Of a stretch of 33,128 bases of DNA, positions 15,117 to 23,404 are shown piece after piece (within the stretch, counting starts at the first letter, position 1; the number at the start of each line of letters is the position of its first letter). The stretch spans positions 1 to 33,128 of the forward strand of contig CAMCFO010000030.1 in assembly GCA_945874155.1 (NCBI GenBank), read 5' to 3'. The notes under the pieces are model-generated. The model ran no database searches. It saw only the letters and a program-made list of their open reading frames with translations, and was not told the origin of the DNA. The DNA is from an uncultured Bacteroidales bacterium (GTDB taxonomy: Bacteria > Bacteroidota > Bacteroidia > Bacteroidales > UBA932). The position numbers and the translations under genes are program-made.

Positions 15117-16667
15117 TCAATCTGCAACTTTCCACTCCTCGATGCCCCTAAATCTTGTAGAAAAGCTGATGCCTATTTTGAACACTTTGCGGGAATCGTC
15201 AGCATAACGACGGTCATAAGCCTTCTCCACGATTTGCGACAAGGCTGCATCTGCAGATTCATCCTTTTTGATTTCAATTATATAGACGTAATCCGGGGTT
15301 TCGATGCTGATATCGGACCTTCCGGATGATGAAGCGTCTTCAGTTCTCACGGTAAAATATTCCCCAAGAAGCTGCAGGATGATGCTCATGGCATATTGGA
15401 AATCTTTCTCCACATCTGCCTGAATCTGGTAGTTCTGCCTTGCGAAGAATGCCTCCATACGTTTCATAAAGTCATCCGGGCGGCCTGTCCTGAGGTCAAC
15501 GCCCATCTGCCTGATAAGGAGATTTCCAGTCCCTTTTTGCGCAGTGGTATAATAGTTCAGCAAATAGGTCAGGAAACCGTGCTTGACTTCAATGTTCGGG
15601 AATCCGAGAGTATAGATACCTGAAAGGTCGTCATAGCCGGTGATGGTAAGATAACCGCTCTGATACAGAAGCGGAATCGGATTGAGGAATACGGTGTCGA
15701 TGTCCGTCAGGAGAGTGGAGTCGGCTTGCTCGTGAGAGAGCCTGGTGACATCGTAGCCGGTATTCTGCATAACCTCGGCAAGGAAAGACGGAGTGCCTGT
15801 CTCAAACCAATATTCACTGAATTCCATTTTCTGAAAAGTATTCAGAAGGCTGAAAGGGTTGTAGATTCCGGGAACCCTTCTATGGAAGTGGTAACCGTCA
15901 TACATCCGGGCAAGTTTGCGGTAACATTCATCCTTGGCACATCCGTTTGCTGCCGCCAACTGCTCCACACTCGTGTCGAAATAGGATTTTAGTTCCGCCT
16001 CAGAAATGCCGCAAATGTCGTAATAACGGGCATCCATCGAAATATCATTCAGATTGTTAAGTCCGCTGAACACGCTGACCTTGCCGATTTTTGTCACTCC
16101 GGTCAGGAATCCGAAACGGATGAACTCATCTTCTGCTTTCAGCACACTGTAAAACCCCTGCAAATCCTTGCGGAATGTGGACACCAGCTCATCATTGCCG
16201 ATATTGTCCACAATAGGCTTGTCATATTCGTCAATCAGGATGACAACCTGCCTTCCGGTGCATCGGTACGCAGCCTCGATTATGGTTTGAAAACGCAGGT
16301 CCATTGACGGATAGCGTTGCTTTATGCCATATTGAGCCTCAAATGCGGCCAGATGCTTGTCCAACATGCTGTATAGGTCTTCAATTGAGGAATACTTCTT
16401 TCCCGTGAAATCTATCCTCAACACAGGAAATTCATTCCATTCCTTCTCCAACTCCTCTATAGCCAGACCTTTGAACAGTTCCTTCTTCCCCTCAAAAAAA
16501 GCCTGCATAGTGGATATGAGCAGACTTTTGCCGAACCTTCGCGGACGGCTCAGGAAATAGTATTTGCCATTACTGTAGAGGCTGTGAAGCAGATGAGTCT
16601 TATCCACATAAACATAGCCTCCCTGACGTAAATCACTGAAATTCTGAATACCAATCGGGTACAACAT
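15117..16667 (-). CDS. AAA-like ATPase with C-terminal PD-(D/E)XK nuclease-like domain (AAA-ATPase_like/DUF1703)
   Basis: A 516-residue protein of a family widespread and often multicopy in Bacteroidota. The N-terminus YPIGIQNFSDLRQGGYVYVDKT is characteristic, followed by the P-loop RPRRFGKS (41-48) and Walker B VVILIDEYDKP (Asp146, Glu147). A central region is followed by a C-terminal PD-(D/E)XK fold: SDISIETPDYVYIIEIKKD carries D ... E-x-K, and AALSQIVEKAYDRRY the following helix. The biochemical role of these proteins is not established; defence or mobile-element links have been proposed for related nucleases. Start ATG 16667 lies about 20 bases after a TATCTTTG box. It belongs to the minus-strand island with the glycosidase and Fic genes. 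Confidence 0.88.
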   Translation of the reverse strand: MLYPIGIQNFSDLRQGGYVYVDKTHLLHSLYSNGKYYFLSRPRRFGKSLLISTMQAFFEGKKELFKGLAIEELEKEWNEFPVLRIDFTGKKYSSIEDLYSMLDKHLAAFEAQYGIKQRYPSMDLRFQTIIEAAYRCTGRQVVILIDEYDKPIVDNIGNDELVSTFRKDLQGFYSVLKAEDEFIRFGFLTGVTKIGKVSVFSGLNNLNDISMDARYYDICGISEAELKSYFDTSVEQLAAANGCAKDECYRKLARMYDGYHFHRRVPGIYNPFSLLNTFQKMEFSEYWFETGTPSFLAEVMQNTGYDVTRLSHEQADSTLLTDIDTVFLNPIPLLYQSGYLTITGYDDLSGIYTLGFPNIEVKHGFLTYLLNYYTTAQKGTGNLLIRQMGVDLRTGRPDDFMKRMEAFFARQNYQIQADVEKDFQYAMSIILQLLGEYFTVRTEDASSSGRSDISIETPDYVYIIEIKKDESADAALSQIVEKAYDRRYADDSRKVFKIGISFSTRFRGIEEWKVAD

Positions 16668-16686
16668 ATAGCCTGTTCATTTTTGA

Positions 16687-16694
16687 CAAAGATA
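16687..16694 (-). promoter_or_regulatory. Possible -7 box for the ATPase gene
   Basis: TATCTTTG on the minus strand matches TAnnTTTG, 19 bases before the ATG at 16667. No TTTG was found at the expected upstream distance, so support is partial. Confidence 0.4.
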
Positions 16695-16717
16695 AGAACT
16701 TAATCTGAAAGATGCTA

Positions 16718-16748
16718 TTTTAATTTTCTGCATTTTGTCTTAAATTTG
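16718..16748 (+). promoter_or_regulatory. Probable promoter of the decarboxylase operon
   Basis: TAAATTTG (16741-16748) followed by CAG matches the Bacteroidota -7 box; a degenerate TTTT at 16718-16721 is 19 bases upstream. The ATG of mmdA is 30 bases downstream. Confidence 0.55.
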
Positions 16749-16778
16749 CAGGTTTGATTGAAATGAAATTTTCAGGCG

Positions 16779-18341
16779 ATGGGAAGTCAGAAGGAATTAA
16801 TCAGGGAATTGGTGCAGAGACGGGAGACGGCTCGGCAGGGCGGAGGGGCTCAAAGGATTGAAGCTCAGCACGCCAAGGGCAAACTTACCGCGAGAGAGAG
16901 ACTGTCCCTGCTGCTGGATGAAGGAAGTTTCGAAGAATATGATATGTTCATACGCCACCGTTGCCACAATCTCGGAATGGACAAGAGCCATTATGACGGG
17001 GACGGTGTGGTGACAGGTCAGGGTACCATAGACGGACGCCCGGTGTATGTCTTCGCCCAGGATTTCACGGTAAACGGAGGTTCCCTCTCGGAGACAATGG
17101 CACAGAAAATCTGCAAGGTTATGGATATGGCCGTGCGCAACGGAGCTCCTTTCATCGGCCTCAACGACTCAGGTGGAGCCCGAATCCAGGAAGGGGCCTG
17201 TGCCTTGGCAGGTTTTGGGGAAATCTTTGAAAGGAACATACTTGCCTCCGGTGTAATCCCTCAGATATCAGGCATTTTCGGTCCTTGCGCCGGCGGTGCG
17301 GTCTATTCCCCTGCCCTGACCGACTTCAACATTATGGTCAGAGGAACCTCCTGTATGTTCCTCACGGGGCCGGCTGTGGTCAAGAGCGTGACCGGGGAGA
17401 ATGTCACCCAGGAGCAGCTCGGAGGAGCAGACGTACATTCCCGCAAAAGCGGAGTCGCCCATTTTGCCGCTGACGATGATCCCCAGGGCCTGAGTCTGAT
17501 ACGCAAACTCATCAGTTTCCTCCCCTCCAACAACAGGGAATCCGCTCCGGAAAGGCCGACCTCAGACCCATACAACCGGGTAGACTACAGCCTTAATGAA
17601 ATAATCCCCGACAGCCTCAACAAAGCCTATGATATGCACCAGGTCATCAACACCATCGTGGACGACGGAGAATTCCTCGAAATCCACAGGGACTGGGCGA
17701 AGAACATAATCATAGGTTTTGCACATCTGGGCGGGAAATCCGTGGGCATAGTGGCAAACCAGCCCAGGGAACTCGCAGGCTGCCTGGACATCAACGCCTC
17801 ACGCAAAGGAGCAAGGTTCGTGCGTTTCTGCGATGCCTTCAACATCCCTCTGGTAACCTTGGTGGACGTGCCCGGTTTCCTCTGCGGCACCCAGCAGGAG
17901 TATGCCGGCATCATAACCAACGGCGCCAAATTGCTCTACGCCTATGGTGAGGCCACGGTTCCGAAGGTTACAGTCACTCTGCGAAAGAGTTATGGAGGAG
18001 CGCATATCGTAATGAGTTGCAAGCAGTTGCGCGGGGATGTCAACTACGCCTGGCCAAGCGCCAACATAGCAGTGATGGGAGGAGAAGGAGCAGTGGAAAT
18101 CATCTATTCCAAGGATCTCAAGGCTGCCTCAGACGAGACTCAGCGCCAAAAAATCCGGGAAGAAAAGATGAAGGAATACGACTCTCTTTTCGGGAATCCG
18201 TACTACGCTGCATCCTACGGCTACATAGACGACATAATCGAGCCGGCCAACACCCGTTTCAGGATAATCCGGGCCCTGGTGCAGCTCGAAAACAAGAAAG
18301 TTGAAACTCCGCTGCGCAAGCACGACAATCTGCCGCTGTAA
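16779..18341 (+). CDS. mmdA: Methylmalonyl-CoA decarboxylase alpha subunit (carboxyltransferase)
   Basis: Transfers the carboxyl group from an acyl-CoA to biotin on the carrier subunit. The 520 residues match the PccB/MmdA carboxyltransferase family: [23 protein letters not shown] near the start, then the glycine-rich acyl-CoA/oxyanion loops [12 protein letters not shown] and [16 protein letters not shown], and in the second half [43 protein letters not shown] and [18 protein letters not shown]. The alpha subunits of oxaloacetate decarboxylase are of a different family, so methylmalonyl-CoA (or less likely glutaconyl-CoA) is the probable substrate. The next genes encode the delta, biotin-carrier and membrane beta subunits, which sets it apart from a biosynthetic propionyl-CoA carboxylase. 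The delta gene starts 3 bases after the stop. Confidence 0.9.
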   Translation: MGSQKELIRELVQRRETARQGGGAQRIEAQHAKGKLTARERLSLLLDEGSFEEYDMFIRHRCHNLGMDKSHYDGDGVVTGQGTIDGRPVYVFAQDFTVNGGSLSETMAQKICKVMDMAVRNGAPFIGLNDSGGARIQEGACALAGFGEIFERNILASGVIPQISGIFGPCAGGAVYSPALTDFNIMVRGTSCMFLTGPAVVKSVTGENVTQEQLGGADVHSRKSGVAHFAADDDPQGLSLIRKLISFLPSNNRESAPERPTSDPYNRVDYSLNEIIPDSLNKAYDMHQVINTIVDDGEFLEIHRDWAKNIIIGFAHLGGKSVGIVANQPRELAGCLDINASRKGARFVRFCDAFNIPLVTLVDVPGFLCGTQQEYAGIITNGAKLLYAYGEATVPKVTVTLRKSYGGAHIVMSCKQLRGDVNYAWPSANIAVMGGEGAVEIIYSKDLKAASDETQRQKIREEKMKEYDSLFGNPYYAASYGYIDDIIEPANTRFRIIRALVQLENKKVETPLRKHDNLPL

Positions 18342-18344
18342 GCT

Positions 18345-18632
18345 ATGGAAACGGGTTTGATAATGTCTCTTGTTGCGGTGTCGGTGGTGTTCCTGTCCCT
18401 GACCGTGCTCGCCCTGTTCTACCAACTGACAGGCAAGTTGTTCGTCAGAATGGACAGGTCCAAAGACTCAAAGCCTGAAAAAGCGGATTTCGCAAGCAAA
18501 GGTGCCTCAGATGTACCCGATGAAGCAGCCCCGGAGGAAGAAGTGGCTGCGGCAATAGCTATGGCCATCCACGAACACACGAACATTCACGACCGGGAAA
18601 GTTACATCATCACTATCAGACGCAAGAATTGA
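18345..18632 (+). CDS. mmdD: OadG-family delta subunit of the Na+-pumping decarboxylase
   Basis: A 95-residue protein with one N-terminal transmembrane helix (about 5-27, LIMSLVAVSVVFLSLTVLALFY), followed by a charged cytosolic tail rich in Lys, Glu and Ala (DRSKDSKPEKADF, DEAAPEEEVAAAIAMAIHEH). Delta (OadG) subunits anchor and assemble the complex by linking the soluble carboxyltransferase to the membrane beta subunit. The tail segment EEEVAAAIAMAIHEHTN followed by ITIRRKN is typical. Spacing is 3 bases from mmdA and 1 base to the biotin carrier, so translation is probably coupled. Confidence 0.85.
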   Translation: METGLIMSLVAVSVVFLSLTVLALFYQLTGKLFVRMDRSKDSKPEKADFASKGASDVPDEAAPEEEVAAAIAMAIHEHTNIHDRESYIITIRRKN

Positions 18633-18633
18633 T

Positions 18634-19122
18634 ATGGCTGAATACAGATATAGAATAAACGGACATACCTATAATATAGAGATAGGCGCGGAAAATGGCG
18701 GGACCATCGAAGTCGTCGTCAACGGCAAGGTCTATACTGTTGAACGTCAGGAAATCTCCACGACTGCCGATATGGCTCCGAAAAGCATTCCTGTCCACAA
18801 AACTGCAGCTCTCCATAAGGGCACCGATAGCACCCGGCCGGCCGCAACGCCAAACGCTCAGGCAACGCCCGTTCAGCCCACATCCCCTTCAGCCCTCGAT
18901 GCAAACACGGCCGCAGTGACAGCTCCCCTCCCCGGTACCATCATTTCCATAAAGGTAAAACCGGGAGACAAAGTAACTGCAAACCAGACAGTTGCTGTAC
19001 TTGAAGCAATGAAAATGGAAAACGAAATAGAAGCCGGATATGCCGGCACAGTAAGAGATGTGAAAGTGGCGGAAAGGGACACTGTCCTGGAAGGTGCCGT
19101 ACTGATAACCATCTCGAAATGA
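18634..19122 (+). CDS. mmdC: Biotin carboxyl carrier (gamma) subunit
   Basis: A 162-residue mobile carrier that shuttles carboxybiotin between the carboxyltransferase and the membrane decarboxylase. The N-terminal 45 residues (YRYRINGHTYNIEI) form a small folded part. A flexible linker rich in Ala, Pro and Thr (about 48-94) precedes the biotinyl domain (95-162). The target lysine is Lys127 in EAMKMEN, in the hairpin expected for biotin attachment, and the domain begins VTAPLPGTI as usual. The order delta, carrier, beta supports a complete Na+-pump operon. Confidence 0.95.
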   Translation: MAEYRYRINGHTYNIEIGAENGGTIEVVVNGKVYTVERQEISTTADMAPKSIPVHKTAALHKGTDSTRPAATPNAQATPVQPTSPSALDANTAAVTAPLPGTIISIKVKPGDKVTANQTVAVLEAMKMENEIEAGYAGTVRDVKVAERDTVLEGAVLITISK

Positions 19123-19162
19123 GCCATCCATTAACCTATGAACCGAAGATAACCACGACACA

Positions 19163-20305
19163 ATGCAGCAGATAATCGACAGCCTTCAACAATTCTGGAG
19201 CTTTACGGGCTTCTACAACTGCACCTGGCAGCATATACTTATGCTGGCCGTCGGTGCCCTGCTCATAACCCTCGGCATAGTCAAAAAATGGGAGCCACTG
19301 CTGCTCGTCCCCATAGGTTTCGGCATCATCATAGGCAACATTCCCCTGCCTGAGGGAATGAACATAGGCATATATGAAGAAGGCTCGGTGCTCAACATAC
19401 TCTACCAGGGAGTCGTCAAAGGCTGGTACCCGCCGCTGATTTTCCTCGGAATCGGAGCTATGACAGACTTCTCCTCCCTCATTTCCCAGCCCCGGCTGAT
19501 GCTTATCGGAGCCGCTGCCCAGGTCGGCATATTCGGTGCATTCCTCATAGCCCTTGCCTTGGGATTCACCCCGGCAGAAGCAGGTGCAATAGGCATAATA
19601 GGAGGTGCAGACGGTCCCACGGCCATTTTCCTCAGTTCCAAACTCGCACCCAACCTTCTCGGAGCAATAGCCGTTTCCGCATATTCGTATATGGCCCTCG
19701 TCCCGGTAATCCAGAAGCCTATAATGCTGCTGCTCACCACCAAAAAGGAAAGACTCATACGTATGCAGCCGCCGCGTCAGGTCAGCCGGAGGGAGCGCAT
19801 ACTCTTCCCCGTCATAGCCTTCCTCATCACAGCCTTCATAGTCCCGTCGGGAATACCCCTGCTCGGAATGCTCTTTTTCGGCAACCTGCTCAGGGAAAGC
19901 GGAGTCACCAACAGGCTTGCAGAGACAGCCAGGGGACCGCTCATTGACGTTGTCACGACACTCATAGGCCTTACGGTAGGAGCCTCCACCCAGGCAGACC
20001 AGTTCCTCAATGCCGAATCCCTCAAAATATTCCTGCTCGGCCTCATCTCCTTTGTCATCGCAACCTTCAGCGGCGTGCTTTTTGCAAAATTGATGAACCT
20101 GTTCCTCAAGGAGGGGCATAAAATAAATCCGCTGATTGGCAACGCAGGCGTTTCTGCTGTTCCGGACTCTGCAAGGGTTTCGGAGACGGTGGGGCGCGAA
20201 TTCGACAAGGACAACCACCTGCTGATGCACGCAATGGCACCGAATGTGGCAGGAGTCATAGGCTCGGCCGTGGCTGCAGGACTGTTGCTCGGCTTTCTCG
20301 GATGA
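19163..20305 (+). CDS. mmdB: Na+-translocating decarboxylase beta subunit
   Basis: A 380-residue polytopic membrane protein of the OadB/MmdB/GcdB family. It decarboxylates carboxybiotin and couples this to export of Na+. About nine hydrophobic helices are visible. Family hallmarks are IIGGADGPTAIFLSSKLAP (the conserved Asp in GGADGPT is implicated in Na+ movement), then AVSAYSYMALVPVIQKPIMLLLTTKKER and the C-terminal NAGVSAVPDSARV followed by HLLMHAMAPNVAGVIGSAVAAG. The start is 40 bases after mmdC, so it is in the same operon. No other ORF with signal of its own overlaps it; the long antisense frame here is a shadow. The V-ATPase operon starts 68 bases later on the same strand. Confidence 0.95.
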   Translation: MQQIIDSLQQFWSFTGFYNCTWQHILMLAVGALLITLGIVKKWEPLLLVPIGFGIIIGNIPLPEGMNIGIYEEGSVLNILYQGVVKGWYPPLIFLGIGAMTDFSSLISQPRLMLIGAAAQVGIFGAFLIALALGFTPAEAGAIGIIGGADGPTAIFLSSKLAPNLLGAIAVSAYSYMALVPVIQKPIMLLLTTKKERLIRMQPPRQVSRRERILFPVIAFLITAFIVPSGIPLLGMLFFGNLLRESGVTNRLAETARGPLIDVVTTLIGLTVGASTQADQFLNAESLKIFLLGLISFVIATFSGVLFAKLMNLFLKEGHKINPLIGNAGVSAVPDSARVSETVGREFDKDNHLLMHAMAPNVAGVIGSAVAAGLLLGFLG

Positions 20306-20373
20306 ACAACTTGACAACATATTGAAAAACAATAATATAAGACAATAACTAATTAACAAAAACACTATAAGAA

Positions 20374-20976
20374 ATGCAGAACAAATTGCAGGAACTGACA
20401 GACAAGCTCTACAATGAAGGTCTGTCCAAGGGCAAGAGCGAAGGCGAAGCCATATTGGCAAATGCCAAAGCCCAGGCCGAAGAAATCATAGCCCAGGCGA
20501 AGAAAGAGGCTGAAGCCATAGTTGCCGGTGCGCAGAAAGAGGCCCAGGATCTCAGAACCAGAACAGCCGGTGAGATTGCCCTCGCATCACGCCAGAGCAT
20601 CAGCCAGACAAGGCAGGCCATAGAAGGCCTCGTAATCACCGAAGCTGCCCAGAAGAATGTCAAGGAGGCACTCAGCGGGGAAGACTTCATCAAGGAACTC
20701 ATCAAAGAAGCAGTCAAAGCCTTCGCCGAGGGCAAGGACTGCGACCTCGAAATCTGCCTTCCGCAGGCTCTCAAAGGCAAACTCGACAGCTTTATAAGCA
20801 CAGAAATCAGCAAGAGCCTCGGCAAGGAAGTGGAAATCAAATACGGAAAGACCGGAGCCGGATTCACCATCGGACCTAAGAAAGGAGGCTACTTCATCAG
20901 TTTCACCGACGAGGCCTTCAGTGAAATCATAGGCAACTACCTCAGACCGGCAACCAGGAAAATCCTCTTCGGCTAA
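20374..20976 (+). CDS. atpE: V/A-type ATPase subunit E (peripheral stalk)
   Basis: A 200-residue subunit. The N-terminal half (about 1-85) is a long charged helix with Ala-rich heptads (ILANAKAQAEEIIAQAKKEAEAIVAGAQKEAQ) expected of a peripheral-stalk coiled coil. The C-terminal half is a small globular domain ending GYFISFTDEAFSEIIGNYLRPATRKILF, which attaches to the A3B3 head. The leader is AT-rich with AACAAAAACACTATAAGAA before the ATG; no TAnnTTTG box was seen in the 68-base gap after mmdB, so readthrough from the decarboxylase operon is possible. First gene of an E-DUF2764-A-B-D-I-K operon. Confidence 0.85.
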   Translation: MQNKLQELTDKLYNEGLSKGKSEGEAILANAKAQAEEIIAQAKKEAEAIVAGAQKEAQDLRTRTAGEIALASRQSISQTRQAIEGLVITEAAQKNVKEALSGEDFIKELIKEAVKAFAEGKDCDLEICLPQALKGKLDSFISTEISKSLGKEVEIKYGKTGAGFTIGPKKGGYFISFTDEAFSEIIGNYLRPATRKILFG

Positions 20977-20991
20977 GCAAAGGGGCTTGAT

Positions 20992-21606
20992 ATGAAGAAT
21001 TACGAATACATAATTGCCGGACTTCCGGTCGTTGACAGCGGGTTCAAGTTCACGGACAGGACCCCGGACGACTTCATCGCGGAAATCCGGGAACAATTGG
21101 ACCGCAAGGACAACGCCCTCGTGGATTTTCTGCTGGACGGCTACGATGCGGACAAGCTCGACGCAGACTTCTACCGCAAGGCCATCACGCACTCCAACCG
21201 CTTCCTCAGGGAGTTCTTCAGCTTCGACCTCAACCTTCGCAACGCCAAGGTCAAGTTCCTGAACAAGGCTCTCTCACGGGCAGCAGACAAGGATGTGATG
21301 GTGCTTATGGACGAAAAGGAGGAAGTCGTGGAACTGCCTTTCGAGCAGGAGAATGAAGTCGCCGAAGCTCTGCGCAAAGACGATCTGCTCTCGCGCGAAA
21401 AGGCTCTGGACGACCTTGTGTGGGCAAAAATATCCGACATCACAATCTTCGACACATTCAATATCGATGCAGTTCTTGCCTTCATAGCCAAGATGCAGGT
21501 GACTGCCCGCTGGTTCAGGCTCGACGAGCAGAAGGGCCGCGAAATGTTCCGCAAGCTCAGCGACGAAGTGAGGGGGACATTCAAGGGTGTGAACTACAAC
21601 GGATAA
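20992..21606 (+). CDS. DUF2764 protein of V-ATPase operons (possible stand-in for subunit C)
   Basis: A 204-residue mostly helical protein (YEYIIAGLPVVDSGFKFTDRTPDDFIAEI at the start; NRFLREFFSFDLNLRNAKVKFLNKAL in the middle; ITIFDTFNIDAVLAFIAKMQVTARWF near the end). DUF2764 proteins are known from V-type ATPase operons of Bacteroidota, Chlamydiae and related bacteria, between subunits E and A. That is the place where archaeal-type operons carry subunit C, the socket joining the rotor to the membrane ring. The segment W-F-x-L-D-x-x-x-G followed by a short basic end is compatible with a C-like helix bundle, but this is inference. It starts 15 bases after atpE. Confidence 0.8.
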   Translation: MKNYEYIIAGLPVVDSGFKFTDRTPDDFIAEIREQLDRKDNALVDFLLDGYDADKLDADFYRKAITHSNRFLREFFSFDLNLRNAKVKFLNKALSRAADKDVMVLMDEKEEVVELPFEQENEVAEALRKDDLLSREKALDDLVWAKISDITIFDTFNIDAVLAFIAKMQVTARWFRLDEQKGREMFRKLSDEVRGTFKGVNYNG

Positions 21607-21649
21607 TCCGTACCCCATAATGATAGATAACAAATAAAAGAACAAAAAT

Positions 21650-23404
21650 ATGAACAAGACAACAGGAAAGGTTACCGGCATCGTTTCCAACCTTGTCACC
21701 GTCGAGGTGGACGGTCCTGTCGCACAGAATGAAATATGTTTCATCGACGTGGACGGAACCGACCTTATGGCGGAGGTCATCAAGGTGAACGGAAACACTG
21801 CTGCAGTGCAGGTGTTCGAGAGCACCCGAGGCCTTAAGAACGGCAACAAGGTGGTGTTCGAGAACAAGATGCTCGAAGTGACACTCGGTCCGGGACTGCT
21901 TTCAAGCTGCTACGACGGACTCCAGAACAATCTTACCACAATGGACGGAGTTTTTCTCAAGAGAGGCGAATACACAGACCCTCTCGACCGCGAGAAACTC
22001 TGGGACTTCACCCCTATTGCCAAGGCAGGCGACAAAGTCGTGGCTGCTGACTGGCTCGGAGAGGTGAAGGAAGGCTGGCTGCCTCACAAGATAATGGTAC
22101 CGTTCTCCTTCAAGGGCGAATACACCGTCAAGAGCGTAAAAGCTGCCGGACAGTACAAGGTGGACGACACCATTGCAGTGCTCACCGATGCGGAAGGCAA
22201 CGATGTGAATGTGACCATGACCCAGAAATGGCCGGTCAAGGTGGCAATCAAAGGCTATAAGGAAAAACCGAGGCCGAACAGGATAATGGAAACGGGAGTG
22301 CGTGTTATCGACACCCTCGACCCTATTGCAGAAGGAGGTACGGGCTTCATCCCGGGTCCGTTCGGTTGCGGCAAGACAGTGCTCCAGCACGCCATTGCAA
22401 AACAGGGTGACGCACAGGTCATCGTGATGGCAGCCTGCGGAGAGCGTGCAAACGAGGTTGTGGAAATCTTCACCGAATTCCCTGAACTCATCGACCCGCA
22501 CACAGGCCGCCACCTTATGGAAAGGACCACCATCATCTGCAACACCTCCAATATGCCTGTGGCAGCCCGCGAGGCATCCGTATATACCGCAATGACCATT
22601 TGCGAGTACTACCGTGCCATGGGTATGAAGGTGCTCCTGCTTGCAGACTCCACTTCAAGATGGGCTCAGGCCCTGAGGGAAATGTCCAACCGTATGGAGG
22701 AACTTCCGGGCGCAGACGCATTCCCTGTGGACCTTTCAGCCATCATCTCCAACTTCTACGCCCGTGCCGGAATGGTTGTTCTGAACAACGGACAGACAGG
22801 TTCTGTCACCTTCATCGGAACCGTATCCCCTGCAGGCGGTAACCTCAAGGAACCTGTCACAGAGTCCACCAAGAAGGCGGCCCGCTGCTTCTACGCCCTA
22901 GAACAGAAGCGTGCAGACCAGAAGCGCTATCCGGCAGTGAACCCTATCGACTCCTACTCCAAATATCTCGAATATCCTGAAATCCAGGAATATCTGGACA
23001 AGGCCGTAACTCCGGGTTGGGGCGAAAAGGTAGGCCAGCTCAAGAACATCATCCGCAAGGGACGTGAGGCCAACGAGCAGATCAACATCCTCGGCGACGA
23101 CGGTGTGCCTATGGGATATCACGAAATATTCTGGAAATCCGAACTCATCGACTATGTCATCCTCCAGCAGGACGCATTCGACGCAATCGATGCCCTCTGC
23201 CCTATCGAGAGACAGAAATATATGGTCGAGCTGGTACTCGGAATATGCGGCCGCAGCTTCGAATTCGACGATTTCGAGCAGTGCCGAGGCTTCTTCAAGG
23301 AGATGATCAACATACTCCGTCAGATGAACTATTCCGAATTCCACAGCGAGCAGTTCGAAAACTACGAAAAACAACTTAACACACTTCTGAACAATGGCAA
23401 ATAA
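21650..23404 (+). CDS. atpA: V/A-type ATPase catalytic subunit A
   Basis: The catalytic subunit of the A3B3 head, 584 residues, close to the family norm. The P-loop is GPFGCGKT (236-243), followed by VLQHAIAKQ. The A-type insertion before it is present (about residues 110-205, KGEYTVKSVKAAGQYKVDDTIAVL and KWPVKVAIKGYKEKPRP), which separates A subunits from F-type beta. ACGERANEVVEIFTEFPEL carries the catalytic glutamate after the P-loop, and LLLADSTSRWAQALREMSNR is the Walker B region. The leader is AAAAGAACAAAAAT with no Shine-Dalgarno site. The gene overlaps atpB by 11 bases, implying translational coupling in the 3:3 stoichiometry. Confidence 0.97.
   Translation: MNKTTGKVTGIVSNLVTVEVDGPVAQNEICFIDVDGTDLMAEVIKVNGNTAAVQVFESTRGLKNGNKVVFENKMLEVTLGPGLLSSCYDGLQNNLTTMDGVFLKRGEYTDPLDREKLWDFTPIAKAGDKVVAADWLGEVKEGWLPHKIMVPFSFKGEYTVKSVKAAGQYKVDDTIAVLTDAEGNDVNVTMTQKWPVKVAIKGYKEKPRPNRIMETGVRVIDTLDPIAEGGTGFIPGPFGCGKTVLQHAIAKQGDAQVIVMAACGERANEVVEIFTEFPELIDPHTGRHLMERTTIICNTSNMPVAAREASVYTAMTICEYYRAMGMKVLLLADSTSRWAQALREMSNRMEELPGADAFPVDLSAIISNFYARAGMVVLNNGQTGSVTFIGTVSPAGGNLKEPVTESTKKAARCFYALEQKRADQKRYPAVNPIDSYSKYLEYPEIQEYLDKAVTPGWGEKVGQLKNIIRKGREANEQINILGDDGVPMGYHEIFWKSELIDYVILQQDAFDAIDALCPIERQKYMVELVLGICGRSFEFDDFEQCRGFFKEMINILRQMNYSEFHSEQFENYEKQLNTLLNNGK

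Noticed and set aside
20306..20373. TTGACA near 20313 as a sigma-70-type -35 box before atpE
   Set aside because: No good -10 partner at the right distance, and Bacteroidota housekeeping promoters follow a different consensus.
19136..20461. 441-residue minus-strand open frame opposite mmdB
   Set aside because: It lies entirely over a clear family member, its translation is Cys-, Glu- and Tyr-rich without domain logic, and it reflects codon bias of the sense gene.
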